Shown in pieces: positions 22,228 to 30,445 of a stretch of DNA of 40,321 nucleotides. This DNA is from a virus. The stretch covers positions 1-40,321 of IMG/VR virus record IMGVR_UViG_3300017992_000049; one strand, 5' to 3'. The position numbers were made by a program, and so were the translations under genes. The notes under the pieces were generated by a model. The model was given only the letters and a program-made list of their open reading frames with translations, had not been told where the DNA came from and did no database searches. Within the stretch, counting starts at the first letter, position 1; each line of letters opens with the position of its first letter.

Positions 22228-22965
22228 TCATCGTCTCCGATTGTGAAAACGATAACGCCGCCCACTCTGCCATTCCGGGTATGTCTCCCAACGCGCAAAC
22301 GCAGAAGATGCCTTTGTAGTTGTGGCGGCTCCGGTGGGCGGTAGGTTCACTAGATCGCGGTATGTCGCGCAATAGTCGGTGGCGCGGTTGGCGAATTCCT
22401 GCGCTTTGGTGCTGTGCGCAGCGCTGTCAGCATTTGTGAATCCATCACCGATACGGCTATATTTCGCACTAATCGCCCGGCAACATTTGCAGGCCGCCAG
22501 GTTACACACTGCCTCAAAATGCTCTTGGGGAATGGCCACCGTTTCGGGGTCGCCGCTGAATGTATAGGGTGCGGTATAGCGTACCCGGAAAGATTCGCCA
22601 GTGGAGGGGGAAACGTTTTTGAAATAGATATAACGAGTTACTCCGTCCCAATAGTCAGCATCATAATCGTCTTCACTGAGATAGATGGGAGTCTCATTAC
22701 TGGAAACGTCAGGAGCCGGGTATTCAATTTGAATTACCCGCGAGAAATCTTCCACCCAACTAGCGAGCCCCGATGTCGCATAATACCGCCCACCGTCGCC
22801 CGGTTCGTCTTCGGTGACTTCGTTGGGTACATCGTGACCATAGGCCGATAACGCGCCCTTGATGCGATCATCAATTTCGTCATCCTCAAGATCGTCAGCA
22901 GGATCGCTGGCTTTGATGAGAATTTTGGTGCGGGTTCTAAAATCTGTGAGTGGGTATGAGGTCAT
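22228..22965 (-). CDS. Head-tail connector (gp6-like)
   Basis: 245 residues. N-terminal helices (RTRTKILIKASDPADDLEDD, then RIKGALSAYG) and a later helix pair with EHFEAVCNLAACKCCRAISA are like adaptor proteins of the gp6/gp15 type. A beta-rich insert lies in the middle. The gene order supports the call. Confidence 0.65.
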   Translation of the reverse strand: MTSYPLTDFRTRTKILIKASDPADDLEDDEIDDRIKGALSAYGHDVPNEVTEDEPGDGGRYYATSGLASWVEDFSRVIQIEYPAPDVSSNETPIYLSEDDYDADYWDGVTRYIYFKNVSPSTGESFRVRYTAPYTFSGDPETVAIPQEHFEAVCNLAACKCCRAISAKYSRIGDGFTNADSAAHSTKAQEFANRATDYCATYRDLVNLPPTGAATTTKASSAFARWETYPEWQSGRRYRFHNRRR

Positions 22966-22967
22966 AA

Positions 22968-23582
22968 CTATCCCTCGTATTCGTGAATCCCGATGTAAAA
23001 ATCAAGCGTTGCTGTATTTTGTCCAACAGCCAAACAACGCGCCCACAGCAACGCCCCAGACGGCGCTCTGCCGGTTTGCACTTTGGTCTCAGTTGAGAAG
23101 GGTCGATTTGCTACGTCAATACCGATGGCTAGTTCCGTGTAAGTGCCAGCCGCAAGGCCAGCCGCCCCGGTTGCACCGCGTGAAAACTGAATGAAGTACG
23201 GTACGGCTGCTTCTGCGTCTGTAATTAGTATGATGTGCGGGTCAAAATATGCACTTGCCCCGCCGTGCCTGTCGGTCGTGGGGGTGTCGTCTGCCCCAAA
23301 AACTTGCACCCAGTCGCCCCAGGTCTCGTTCCCGGCATCAAGCTGAAAAGCAGAAATACCCGGCCCAATACGATCTGCTTTATGCGTTGCCGTTGGCACA
23401 GCCGCTACGCCGAACCAACTCCCCGCGCTGTGCAAATGGCGCTCAATCTCATTCTCACGATAGGCCAGACTGTTACTTGTTCCAGACAGTCCGTCAGTTG
23501 CTGCGCTGTCAATTTTTAACAGTTCTGCATTTTGTGTTTGCGTGAGTGCCGTTGTTAGTTTTCCGTCAAGCCATACTGCCAT
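22968..23582 (-). CDS. Structural hypothetical protein
   Basis: 204 residues, preceded by GGGAG. Strand-rich with AVPYFIQFSRGATGAAGLAA and LDFYIGIHEYEG at the end; overall a jelly-roll style. One of a run of similar-sized beta proteins between capsid and connector, probably a decoration or head fibre protein. Confidence 0.6.
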   Translation of the reverse strand: MAVWLDGKLTTALTQTQNAELLKIDSAATDGLSGTSNSLAYRENEIERHLHSAGSWFGVAAVPTATHKADRIGPGISAFQLDAGNETWGDWVQVFGADDTPTTDRHGGASAYFDPHIILITDAEAAVPYFIQFSRGATGAAGLAAGTYTELAIGIDVANRPFSTETKVQTGRAPSGALLWARCLAVGQNTATLDFYIGIHEYEG

Positions 23583-24049
23583 TAAAAGAACTCCCGTATT
23601 GTAGTTGTGAAGTGATAGAATGTGATCACGTCCCCGTCGGCGCTGGATGTGACTACTAGCTGGATTTTATCATTTTTTTCTAGCTGCACCACACACGTTC
23701 CAGAAAATGAGCCGGGTTCATCAGCGGTTTTTAGATATGCACCCATCCGCGAGCTGTCCACAAATGTGCCGTTTTTATTTACGCCGCAATGGACAGTCCT
23801 CAGCCCATCATCAGCGCTTAGAGTCGCGTGCCAGTCAATCTCGAAATAACGCGTTGGGGCGGCGGTGTATTGAATAGCTGGATCGGCTACGCCCTGAAAC
23901 CCCACGACTGGCGAATTAGTGAACGTCCCTAAAATTGGGTAATACGTTCCCGCGTCCGTGATGGTGGTATTGGCCTGTTCTGATAGGGCTGCAAACGCCC
24001 CGTATGCTGTCGGCGCGGTCACTTTCACCCCATTCAGATACAATGCCAC
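23582..24049 (-). CDS. C1q/TNF-like jelly-roll protein
   Basis: 155 residues from GTG 24047-24049, preceded by GAGG. KNDKIQLVVTSSADGDVITF and the aromatic end FYHFTTTIREFF match the last strands of trimeric C1q/TNF-like jelly rolls. Probably a trimeric decoration or fibre-head protein on the capsid. The stop overlaps the next start. Confidence 0.6.
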   Translation of the reverse strand: MALYLNGVKVTAPTAYGAFAALSEQANTTITDAGTYYPILGTFTNSPVVGFQGVADPAIQYTAAPTRYFEIDWHATLSADDGLRTVHCGVNKNGTFVDSSRMGAYLKTADEPGSFSGTCVVQLEKNDKIQLVVTSSADGDVITFYHFTTTIREFF

Positions 24050-24417
24050 TATAAAACCTCATCTAGAGTTATGGTAACGCCATAAGTAACGGTATCGGTG
24101 TTTGTATACGCCACGTCTACCGCATCCCCAGGCTCCAAGAGCAACGGTGCATCTGGAATATATACGATGCTGGTCGTGCTATCAGTGCTCGGATCGACAG
24201 TCAGTAATACGGTGTCATAGGCCGCGCCCGTCATGGAGTTTAGCGTTACCGTCAAATCCTCCGATGTCGTGGGGGCGGCTGAGAATTTCACCGCGATTGA
24301 CCCCAACCGACAAACTCGTTTAGCCGTGGCGCTGGCTGCGATAGCCGCCGCGCCCGTGGCAGTGACCTTGATTAAAAATCCGGTTACTTTATCGGTGATA
24401 TACTCAGTTGTCGCCAC
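24049..24417 (-). CDS. Small beta-rich structural protein
   Basis: 122 residues from GTG 24415-24417, preceded by GGGGGG. The end (VAYTNTDTVTYGVTITLDEV) and TTSEDLTVTLNSMTG suggest a compact beta sandwich similar in length to the protein at 24805. It lies in the decoration-protein cluster. Family not recognised. Confidence 0.6.
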   Translation of the reverse strand: MATTEYITDKVTGFLIKVTATGAAAIAASATAKRVCRLGSIAVKFSAAPTTSEDLTVTLNSMTGAAYDTVLLTVDPSTDSTTSIVYIPDAPLLLEPGDAVDVAYTNTDTVTYGVTITLDEVL

Positions 24418-24758
24418 TATCCACCCCCCTCAAGATACTTTTCTACATCGCGTTTTCCGATGCGGCGGGAAAGTCCTAGCGCGCGTAAATCCAAGCCCGC
24501 TGCATTCGCCATGTCAATCGCGCCGCGTGTGGCGTCTGCTAGTGAGTTGAGGTAAGCGGGGTCAGAAACTTCGGCGGATGCTGCGGGGGCGGGCTTTTCA
24601 AGCGCCAACAAATCAGACTTGCTCACCGTGTATTTTGGTGTGCCCTTGATACCTAAATCAACTAGCACTATGACGGCGTCCTCGGTTTCACGTAACCCCA
24701 CGATTTGCACAGGTTGCACGTCATAAAACTGTGCGGCTAAAGTTGCAAATTTACTCAT
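24417..24758 (-). CDS. Hypothetical capsid-cluster protein
   Basis: 113 residues from ATG 24756-24758, preceded by GGAGG. An SH3-like strand region (VQIVGLRETEDAVIVLVDLG) is followed by an alanine-rich linker and a C-terminal helical end (LGLSRRIGKRDVEKYLEGG) that resembles a small SAP/HeH or peripheral-subunit-binding motif. Function unknown. Confidence 0.6.
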   Translation of the reverse strand: MSKFATLAAQFYDVQPVQIVGLRETEDAVIVLVDLGIKGTPKYTVSKSDLLALEKPAPAASAEVSDPAYLNSLADATRGAIDMANAAGLDLRALGLSRRIGKRDVEKYLEGGG

Positions 24759-24770
24759 AAGAACCTCCGA

Positions 24771-24798
24771 GCGGGCGGGGGTGTTACGCCCCGCCCGC
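24771..24798 (-). promoter_or_regulatory. GC-rich intergenic hairpin
   Basis: GCGGGCGGGG and CCCCGCCCGC form a perfect 10-bp stem with an 8-base loop, without a T run. It lies between two structural genes, directly before a GGAGG site. Similar in position to the hairpin at 5987-6010; likely a processing or stability element that adjusts expression after the capsid genes. Confidence 0.6.
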
Positions 24799-24804
24799 GT
24801 TAGG

Positions 24805-25170
24805 CTATGCACTCAACACGCCAGGGATATACCAAATCACGATTGTGACCACGGTATCGGCTGCGGCGGAGTTGGCATCAAAACTTAACACGCTGCCCGC
24901 TGCAACGGTAACGGGGGTTTCAGTCCCCCCGGTGACGTGCGTGCTTTTCCAGCTGCCGGGCGTTGCCTTTACTGCACAAGAAACGGCCTCAATGATTCCA
25001 GTGCCATCGTCGTTGATGTCAATCGTTAGATCGGCGTCATTGGCAGACGGAGAGGCCGTCACTGCAACAATGGTCATTTGAAATGGAACATTAATATAGC
25101 GATAGAGCGCCCCTAGGGTTACGCCCGCCTCGCCATCAGTAATTACGAGAGGAATTGCACCACTAAACAT
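24805..25170 (-). CDS. Capsid decoration-like beta protein
   Basis: 121 residues, preceded by GGAGG. Beta-rich with FQMTIVAVTASPSANDADLT and TVAAGSVLSFDANSAAADTV, close in style to the protein at 24049. Probably a decoration protein. A large spread of small hydrophobic residues suits a tight sandwich. Confidence 0.55.
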   Translation of the reverse strand: MFSGAIPLVITDGEAGVTLGALYRYINVPFQMTIVAVTASPSANDADLTIDINDDGTGIIEAVSCAVKATPGSWKSTHVTGGTETPVTVAAGSVLSFDANSAAADTVVTIVIWYIPGVLSA

Positions 25171-25181
25171 TTTTCAGCCTC

Positions 25182-25826
25182 CTAGCTGTTGTTACTCTCT
25201 GATACCTCGACCCATTCTGAGTCCTGGTACACCCACATAATCACGTCATATTGACCGATCACCTGTGCCGCTCCGTCGTTGGTGCGCACATTGGTATCGG
25301 CAATCGTGATATTGTTGGCGTCATCACCGATTAGTACTAGCATCTGGCCCTCAGTCCCTGCGGCGGCTAAAGTCACCGTAACGGCGGCGGCACTATCTAG
25401 TGCGTAAACCGTTGCGGTGGGTGTGAGTGTACTGCCGTCAGTGATCGTATAGTTAGTGAATGATGGATAGGTTAACCCCCCCACTGTGAGCGCCCCGCTG
25501 GTCGTAAGACTTGCCATGGTGGTCGCTCCACTCACGCTAAATGTCGCCGTATCTAGGTCGCCCACAATTGTTGCATCATCGCCCACATACAGATCGTCCG
25601 ATAATGCTAGGGATGTGAGATTTGTGTACCCCTCTCCGCTACCCGTCGCGGAAAAGCTTTCCATCCCGCTGGTGACTTCGAGGGATTGCAGGCGAATATA
25701 CACATCGCTCAGATCGGGCGGTTCTGGGAGTGTGGTATCGTAGCCGAAAAAAGATGCGGCTACGATTGCCAAAACTACGATTGACCAACCGATTTGCTTC
25801 CTGTTTTCTTCAAGCCATTCCTTCAT
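25182..25826 (-). CDS. Membrane-anchored beta-repeat protein
   Basis: 214 residues, preceded by GGAGG. After a charged start comes one hydrophobic segment, IGWSIVVLAIVAASFFGY (residues 12-29), like a membrane anchor or uncleaved signal. Then come short repeats of strands and turns (SLALSDDLYVGDDATIVGDL) typical of fibre shafts, and a closing domain. A membrane anchor is unusual just after the capsid gene. It might be exported to the cell surface or be a head fibre. Confidence 0.55.
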   Translation of the reverse strand: MKEWLEENRKQIGWSIVVLAIVAASFFGYDTTLPEPPDLSDVYIRLQSLEVTSGMESFSATGSGEGYTNLTSLALSDDLYVGDDATIVGDLDTATFSVSGATTMASLTTSGALTVGGLTYPSFTNYTITDGSTLTPTATVYALDSAAAVTVTLAAAGTEGQMLVLIGDDANNITIADTNVRTNDGAAQVIGQYDVIMWVYQDSEWVEVSESNNS

Positions 25827-25835
25827 AGCGCCCTC

Positions 25836-28241
25836 CTAGGCCACGTTGTTTTTGTGGAGTGAGCGGAAGTCGGCCACCGGGGCACAAACATCGGATGCGG
25901 ATTTCTGGTAAACCTCAAGGCGCGCTTTATAGCGAATCTGGTCATTGGTGAACACGGCCCCGCTGGTTTCACTGTCGGCGGTGTAGATTGACGGTGTGCG
26001 TGCCCCCATGGGATAGATCATGTGGATGTGGGGCCGAACGTTTTTATCACCGGCTACCGCCCAGTTGTTGGTGTCAGTCCACTGCGGGACCATAACCACG
26101 TCAAACTGTTGGTGGTATGGGTTAATGTCGTTATTTGCGCTTCCGGGTTGGAATTTAGTATTTCGAATCTGTAAACCTGTCGCGCGCAATGCGGTGGGCA
26201 CTAACAACCACCGCACGATGTTATCTGTGAGTTTGTTGCCCACGCCTAATTTGCGGTCGGTTTGGTTCAGCATCGCGGTATAGGCTGCGTCAAAGGCCGT
26301 GTAGCTCAGTGCTGCGGTGAGTAGGTTAGCATGCCCCCCGGCGCTGGTCGCGGCGGTGGCGTTGAATAGTACGCCCGTGTCACTCAGGGTTGGGCCGGTG
26401 TCGCTGTTGATGGTGAATACAGCCGCAACGAGGCTCCCTTGTGTATTATACCAAGCGTCTGCTAGGTTTTTGGGTAGGTTTTTGATTGCACCCACCTTAT
26501 CTAGCAAGAATTGCTCCCGGTTGACGCCGATATACCCGCCGCGCTTTTTGTACGTGCCAGTTTCCTCATCATCCGTCCATTGCATTTCAGTATAGGCCGC
26601 TCCCGCGTTAACGATGGGCAGATCGGCAATACCATAGGTGCGAACGAGGTTTGCATCATCAATAGTCTGCACTTCCTCAACTGTGACCAGAGGCTCCCAC
26701 CATTCATTTTTCTTAGAGTAGGCCAAAGCCAACATCACATTGACAGCGTCCTGAACGATGTATGAAACGTTGATGCTTTCCTTTGATCGGACCACTGGGC
26801 GCATCGGGTCGCCACCCTCAACCAATTGCGCCAGCCAGTTGTCAAGTCTGGGTGCGCGTCCAGTATTGGGGCGTCCTGCATTGATCCAGCTGGTGTAGGC
26901 TTCGGGCATAGATGCGCGAACGTGCTCATTCTCTAGGTTCTGAGGAAGATCGCGCCATAGCTGCGTGCCACCCCAAACCCGCTTCATAAAGTCGATCATT
27001 GCGGCATCAGCGCCGCCGAAAGTCTGGCGGGCATAGATGCGCCCAGCGCCGCCTTCCACCGCTCGCCCCGTAGTGTCGCGGCTGGCTTGCGCGGTTTTCG
27101 CAGCCTTGATCGCATCGTCCAACTTACTGGATTCAAACACACGGCCTTTGAATGCTACGCGGATCACGTTGGCGTCTACCTCTGGCAGTTTCGCGGCTTC
27201 CAGTTTGCGGTCAAGCTCGCGTTCAGCCTTGAGCAGTTTGATTTGTTCCTGCATGCTCTGCACCTCTTTCTCGATTTCCATCGCCTTGTCTACAACCTCC
27301 TCTGCCACCATCGCGGCGGCCTCTTCAGGCGTCGCATCGGCGGGTACATCGGCGGCGGCTTGCGCGGCCACCTCTGCCACCTCTGCGGCCACATCTTCCG
27401 GTGGCGTCTCTTCGTCCACCTGTTCCTGTGCGGGCGTTTGCGCGGCGAGGGCTTCCGCAACGACCTCTTTCACCATTGCTCGGATTTCATCTATATCCAT
27501 AGTTTGTTGCTCCTTGTTGATAGTTTGTGCGGCTATAATGCGGTTAAACCGTCCCCCCGCCGCTGGTTCTGATACGATGTCCACTGAAAATATTCTCGAA
27601 AACCCTGTCATTGATGGGTAACGCTGGCCCTCGTAAATCAGCGTCTCCCCCTCCTCGGTCAGGGTATCAATACTGAGACCAACAGATTCGATCACCCCCT
27701 GGTCGTAGGCGCGTTTTAGTTTCCGCGCCGCGTCATCATCAACGATCTTCAAAACCCCACACACGCTATGACTCTGTTCGTCGAAGCGGGGGGATGTGAT
27801 AACGCCCACCCCCTCAGTTAGGAATGATCGCATACCTACACGCTGTTTGAATTCATCGTCAGTCAGGTGATTGTCGTAAACTTTAACACCTTCCCAGATT
27901 TCTACATTACGCAATGCATCCACGTCATACAAACGCCCGTTTTTGCTGCGCACCCACTCACGTCCCTTGATGGTCAATAGGTCGTCAGGCGTATCGGGTC
28001 CAATGATGACTACATCCCAAACGTAGCCCTTTTTATCCCCACTAGGGGAAATCTGTGCTTCAACGAAATGAGGGGCGGCTGTCGCAGTGTCTGGCGTTGC
28101 GTTCAACGCCTCTTCGGCAGGCCATTTCCCCGTTAGCTCGTGCGTTTTCCATGCGCAAAACGCTTGTGGGTTATTAACCTGCCCGCGCATTTTCTCAACA
28201 CAACCAGCGAAGTCTCCGCCGGGTAATCCAGCAACTGGCAT
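25836..28241 (-). CDS. Maturation protease-scaffold-major capsid fusion
   Basis: 801 residues from ATG 28239-28241, chosen because GAGGAGG lies five bases upstream; an ATG at 28295 has no site. Residues 1-247 contain a prohead protease (YDNHLTDDE with a likely catalytic His and ESVGLSID with the Ser). Residues about 248-400 are an acidic alanine-rich coiled coil, as in scaffolds. The rest is an HK97-type capsid protein (AYTSWINAGRP to the end). An internal ATG at 27500, behind AAGGAG, could give a 554-residue scaffold-capsid product in larger amounts. The protease cuts out itself and the scaffold during head maturation. Confidence 0.8.
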   Translation of the reverse strand: MPVAGLPGGDFAGCVEKMRGQVNNPQAFCAWKTHELTGKWPAEEALNATPDTATAAPHFVEAQISPSGDKKGYVWDVVIIGPDTPDDLLTIKGREWVRSKNGRLYDVDALRNVEIWEGVKVYDNHLTDDEFKQRVGMRSFLTEGVGVITSPRFDEQSHSVCGVLKIVDDDAARKLKRAYDQGVIESVGLSIDTLTEEGETLIYEGQRYPSMTGFSRIFSVDIVSEPAAGGRFNRIIAAQTINKEQQTMDIDEIRAMVKEVVAEALAAQTPAQEQVDEETPPEDVAAEVAEVAAQAAADVPADATPEEAAAMVAEEVVDKAMEIEKEVQSMQEQIKLLKAERELDRKLEAAKLPEVDANVIRVAFKGRVFESSKLDDAIKAAKTAQASRDTTGRAVEGGAGRIYARQTFGGADAAMIDFMKRVWGGTQLWRDLPQNLENEHVRASMPEAYTSWINAGRPNTGRAPRLDNWLAQLVEGGDPMRPVVRSKESINVSYIVQDAVNVMLALAYSKKNEWWEPLVTVEEVQTIDDANLVRTYGIADLPIVNAGAAYTEMQWTDDEETGTYKKRGGYIGVNREQFLLDKVGAIKNLPKNLADAWYNTQGSLVAAVFTINSDTGPTLSDTGVLFNATAATSAGGHANLLTAALSYTAFDAAYTAMLNQTDRKLGVGNKLTDNIVRWLLVPTALRATGLQIRNTKFQPGSANNDINPYHQQFDVVMVPQWTDTNNWAVAGDKNVRPHIHMIYPMGARTPSIYTADSETSGAVFTNDQIRYKARLEVYQKSASDVCAPVADFRSLHKNNVA

Positions 28242-28303
28242 AAGCGCCTCCTCGAAATATTCCTGTAATCCCTGATAGAATGTGTGTATAGTCATAAACG
28301 CAA

Positions 28304-28336
28304 AAACGCCAAACCTCGTTACAAGGTTTGGCGTTT
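28304..28336 (-). terminator. Terminator-like hairpin before the capsid gene
   Basis: A perfect 13-bp stem (AAACGCCAAACCT and its complement) with a 7-base loop is followed on the minus strand by TTTTTG. It lies between the genes at 28369 and 28241, about 60 bases before the fusion gene. Because essential head genes follow it, it must be leaky, suppressed or regulated. Confidence 0.7.
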
Positions 28337-28368
28337 GAATCCCGCTCTATGTGCCTATTGGCTAAATT

Positions 28369-28596
28369 TTATTTGGGTGTGTCTCTTTCCACAATTTCAT
28401 TATAGACGATCTGCGGCTCCGTGTCAATAGATGGCCTCACCCCGAACTTTCCCAACTCCACGATCTCCACTGCGCGTCCCCGCTTTATCCGCACGGTGGC
28501 GGTGTAGGGGTCAAGCTCGAAAAGCACGCCGCTGATGCGCCTTCCGCGTATGCGGTGCCATTGACGGTTTTTAGCTGTGCGTTTGCGTCGATTCAT
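28369..28596 (-). CDS. Small basic protein
   Basis: 75 residues from ATG 28594-28596, preceded by GAGG. A very basic start (MNRRKRTAKNRQWHRIRGRR) leads into a short SH3-like strand section (ISGVLFELDPYTATVRIKRG). It may bind nucleic acid. It overlaps the previous gene by 26 bases. Function unknown. Confidence 0.6.
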   Translation of the reverse strand: MNRRKRTAKNRQWHRIRGRRISGVLFELDPYTATVRIKRGRAVEIVELGKFGVRPSIDTEPQIVYNEIVERDTPK

Positions 28597-28987
28597 TTTG
28601 AGCCTCAATGTAATTGTCGAAATCACGTCTTACCAGATGACTCATATCATAGAACATTTTTAGCTGTTCAACGGAGTCAGATACCGCGCCCGTTTTGATA
28701 AGGTCAAGATCGCCGCCCACTCTGCGGACTAGAATAACCAGCGCAACTTTCCATTTTGCATCACTCGGATAATGGGTTAATAGCGCGTTGAACTCAATAA
28801 TTATAGCGCCGCTCGATAGTGCGGCTTTCAGCGTTTCTCTAAACGACGTTGTTTTTTTGGTATCCCCTGGAATTCCCCAGTAAACCGCACCGGGGGGGAC
28901 GATGTTGAAATCGTACAGCGCGTTGGTGGGTTCGATTATGAACCGCTTTAGCTCTTGCGCGAATATGTCAATGTCATTTACCATCAT
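28571..28987 (-). CDS. Hypothetical protein
   Basis: 138 residues from ATG 28985-28987; the next codon is also ATG. GGGG lies just upstream. Strand-helix alternation (SGAIIIEFNALLTHYPSD, then WKVALVILVRRVGGDLDLIK) suggests an alpha-beta fold. It overlaps the DUF551-like gene by 14 bases. No family recognised. Confidence 0.6.
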   Translation of the reverse strand: MMVNDIDIFAQELKRFIIEPTNALYDFNIVPPGAVYWGIPGDTKKTTSFRETLKAALSSGAIIIEFNALLTHYPSDAKWKVALVILVRRVGGDLDLIKTGAVSDSVEQLKMFYDMSHLVRRDFDNYIEAQNESTQTHS

Positions 28988-29198
28988 TATCCCCAGTTGG
29001 TATCGCCGGTAAATCTGAAATCGGCATCCAAAACGATACATCCTCCCAAACCACAGAATATGCGTATTGGTCGATTCTGTCGTGTCCGAAGAAATTCATA
29101 AAACAGCCAATCTCTCGATTATCAGGCGCGGATTCCGTCACAAAAATTATTGTTTCATCGTATAGCGGCTTTTGTTCCCTCGCGTTTATCCATTTCAT
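28974..29198 (-). CDS. DUF551-like protein
   Basis: 74 residues, preceded by GGGAG. MKWINAREQKPLYDETIIFV at the start and VSFWMPISDLP at the end match the DUF551 pattern (W-I-x-x-x-x-x-x-P near the start and THWMPLP near the end). DUF551 proteins are common small phage proteins of unknown function. Its location between MuF and capsid genes is unusual for an accessory gene. Confidence 0.7.
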   Translation of the reverse strand: MKWINAREQKPLYDETIIFVTESAPDNREIGCFMNFFGHDRIDQYAYSVVWEDVSFWMPISDLPAIPTGDNDGK

Positions 29199-29202
29199 TT
29201 TT

Positions 29203-30210
29203 TCATCTCCCTAACCTCCAATACAAATTATACATCTCCCGCGTGTGAACATAGCGCACCTTTTCGCGCAACGTCAGCGCTCGCTGTGATGCACTAGCCC
29301 GCTTTAACTGTGAGGCAATGCGCCCATCCAGACTGCTACCGATAACGCCCACCAACGGATGGATGGTGGACATTTTGCACCGGCAGTTAATGACGTATTG
29401 CGGCGGTGCACTTGGGTCTGTCGGGTACATCAGCAAAGCCGAGCCTTTGCGCCGTCCCTTTTTGTCAATGTCGTAGACCATGAACTTTTCCTTGATGGGG
29501 ATCGGGTTCTGTCGATAGCGGTTGTGGGCGTCCAGATGTCCGGGGCGGGTGCGGTTGTCGGCGGTGGCGATCCAACGCTTGAGGAGATCGGGCGTGGTTT
29601 CGGCGGTCTTCAATTGCTGGCTATGCTCGGACAGATTGAATACCCGTTGTAGCTCTGTGCGTATATCCCGCTCCGCCTTGGCGGTCACACCGCTGGCAAC
29701 GAAACGCCCTTGCCGATCAACATTGCCTCGCCCAAAGGCGGTCGTCAGGTCCTGCATTGCCTGAAATGGCGTCTTTTGTTGGAGTACAATTTGCGATATG
29801 TTGAGATTTACGGTTTTGCGTAGTTCCTCAGTAATTCCCTTTATCAACGCCGCGTTGACGTTTTGCACGGCGTTGACTTGGGCCAGGGAGGGAATGAAAG
29901 CCGGACCACGTATGTCAATTGTCGCTAGCGGTTCACTCACCGAGGCCGCGCCGTCGTCAAATGCCGCGCCGCTGGCTGCGTTTAGTTGGGCGCTGTATTT
30001 CGCCTCGAAGTCGGATATCATCCGCTCGATGGCGGCTTGTCGCTGGCGGGCATTGGATGGGCTGTCAATGTCTGATACCTGCGCATTAACCTGTTTGCGC
30101 AGCGTGTCAAGTTCTTTGAACAACGCCCGCACGGTGTCATCCTCCATTCGCCCATAATTGTCGGCGATGGTGTTAAGCTGCTGAGTATAGAGTTCTTTAG
30201 GTGTCGGCAT
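29203..30210 (-). CDS. MuF-type head morphogenesis protein
   Basis: 335 residues from ATG 30208-30210. The N-terminal helices (LYTQQLNTIADNYGRMEDDT) and the C-terminal section with TADNRTRPGHLDAHNRYRQN, then YVINCRCKMS, form the typical MuF/SPP1 gp7 pattern, with paired Cys near the end. It follows portal and acts in head assembly or DNA entry. Length is usual. Confidence 0.85.
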   Translation of the reverse strand: MPTPKELYTQQLNTIADNYGRMEDDTVRALFKELDTLRKQVNAQVSDIDSPSNARQRQAAIERMISDFEAKYSAQLNAASGAAFDDGAASVSEPLATIDIRGPAFIPSLAQVNAVQNVNAALIKGITEELRKTVNLNISQIVLQQKTPFQAMQDLTTAFGRGNVDRQGRFVASGVTAKAERDIRTELQRVFNLSEHSQQLKTAETTPDLLKRWIATADNRTRPGHLDAHNRYRQNPIPIKEKFMVYDIDKKGRRKGSALLMYPTDPSAPPQYVINCRCKMSTIHPLVGVIGSSLDGRIASQLKRASASQRALTLREKVRYVHTREMYNLYWRLGR

Positions 30211-30445
30211 GATCAATGGCGTGGTCTAATAGGTTGGCTATTTTGTCAATCAATTCCCCAGGCGCTGCGAGTTCATCAGGCGTAAACTGTACGCCCCTGA
30301 ACTGGTCATCAACGATAACGAGACGCAATTCATTATCAGACAAACCTTGCAGACTCGCCCGGTTGCCTACCTGCAAAGATACAAGGCAATCGTCTTGTGT
30401 GCAAAAGCGGGCTTTGACTTGCGTTAGAAATTCGTGAATATTCAT
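30197..30445 (-). CDS. Small hypothetical protein between portal and MuF
   Basis: 82 residues from ATG 30443-30445, overlapping the portal stop, with GGGGAG upstream. A short helix, a strand pair (CLVSLQVGNRASLQGL) and an acidic end rich in His/Asp. Overlap at both ends suggests a translationally coupled link. Function unknown. Confidence 0.6.
   Translation of the reverse strand: MNIHEFLTQVKARFCTQDDCLVSLQVGNRASLQGLSDNELRLVIVDDQFRGVQFTPDELAAPGELIDKIANLLDHAIDHADT

Noticed and set aside
27037-27621. Long plus-strand open frames opposite the capsid fusion gene
   Set aside because: Low-complexity Ser/Ala/Thr composition mirrors the alanine-rich scaffold on the other strand; no ribosome binding site.
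28242-28295. Upstream start of the capsid fusion gene at 28295
   Set aside because: No ribosome binding site there, while GAGGAGG stands just before the ATG at 28241.
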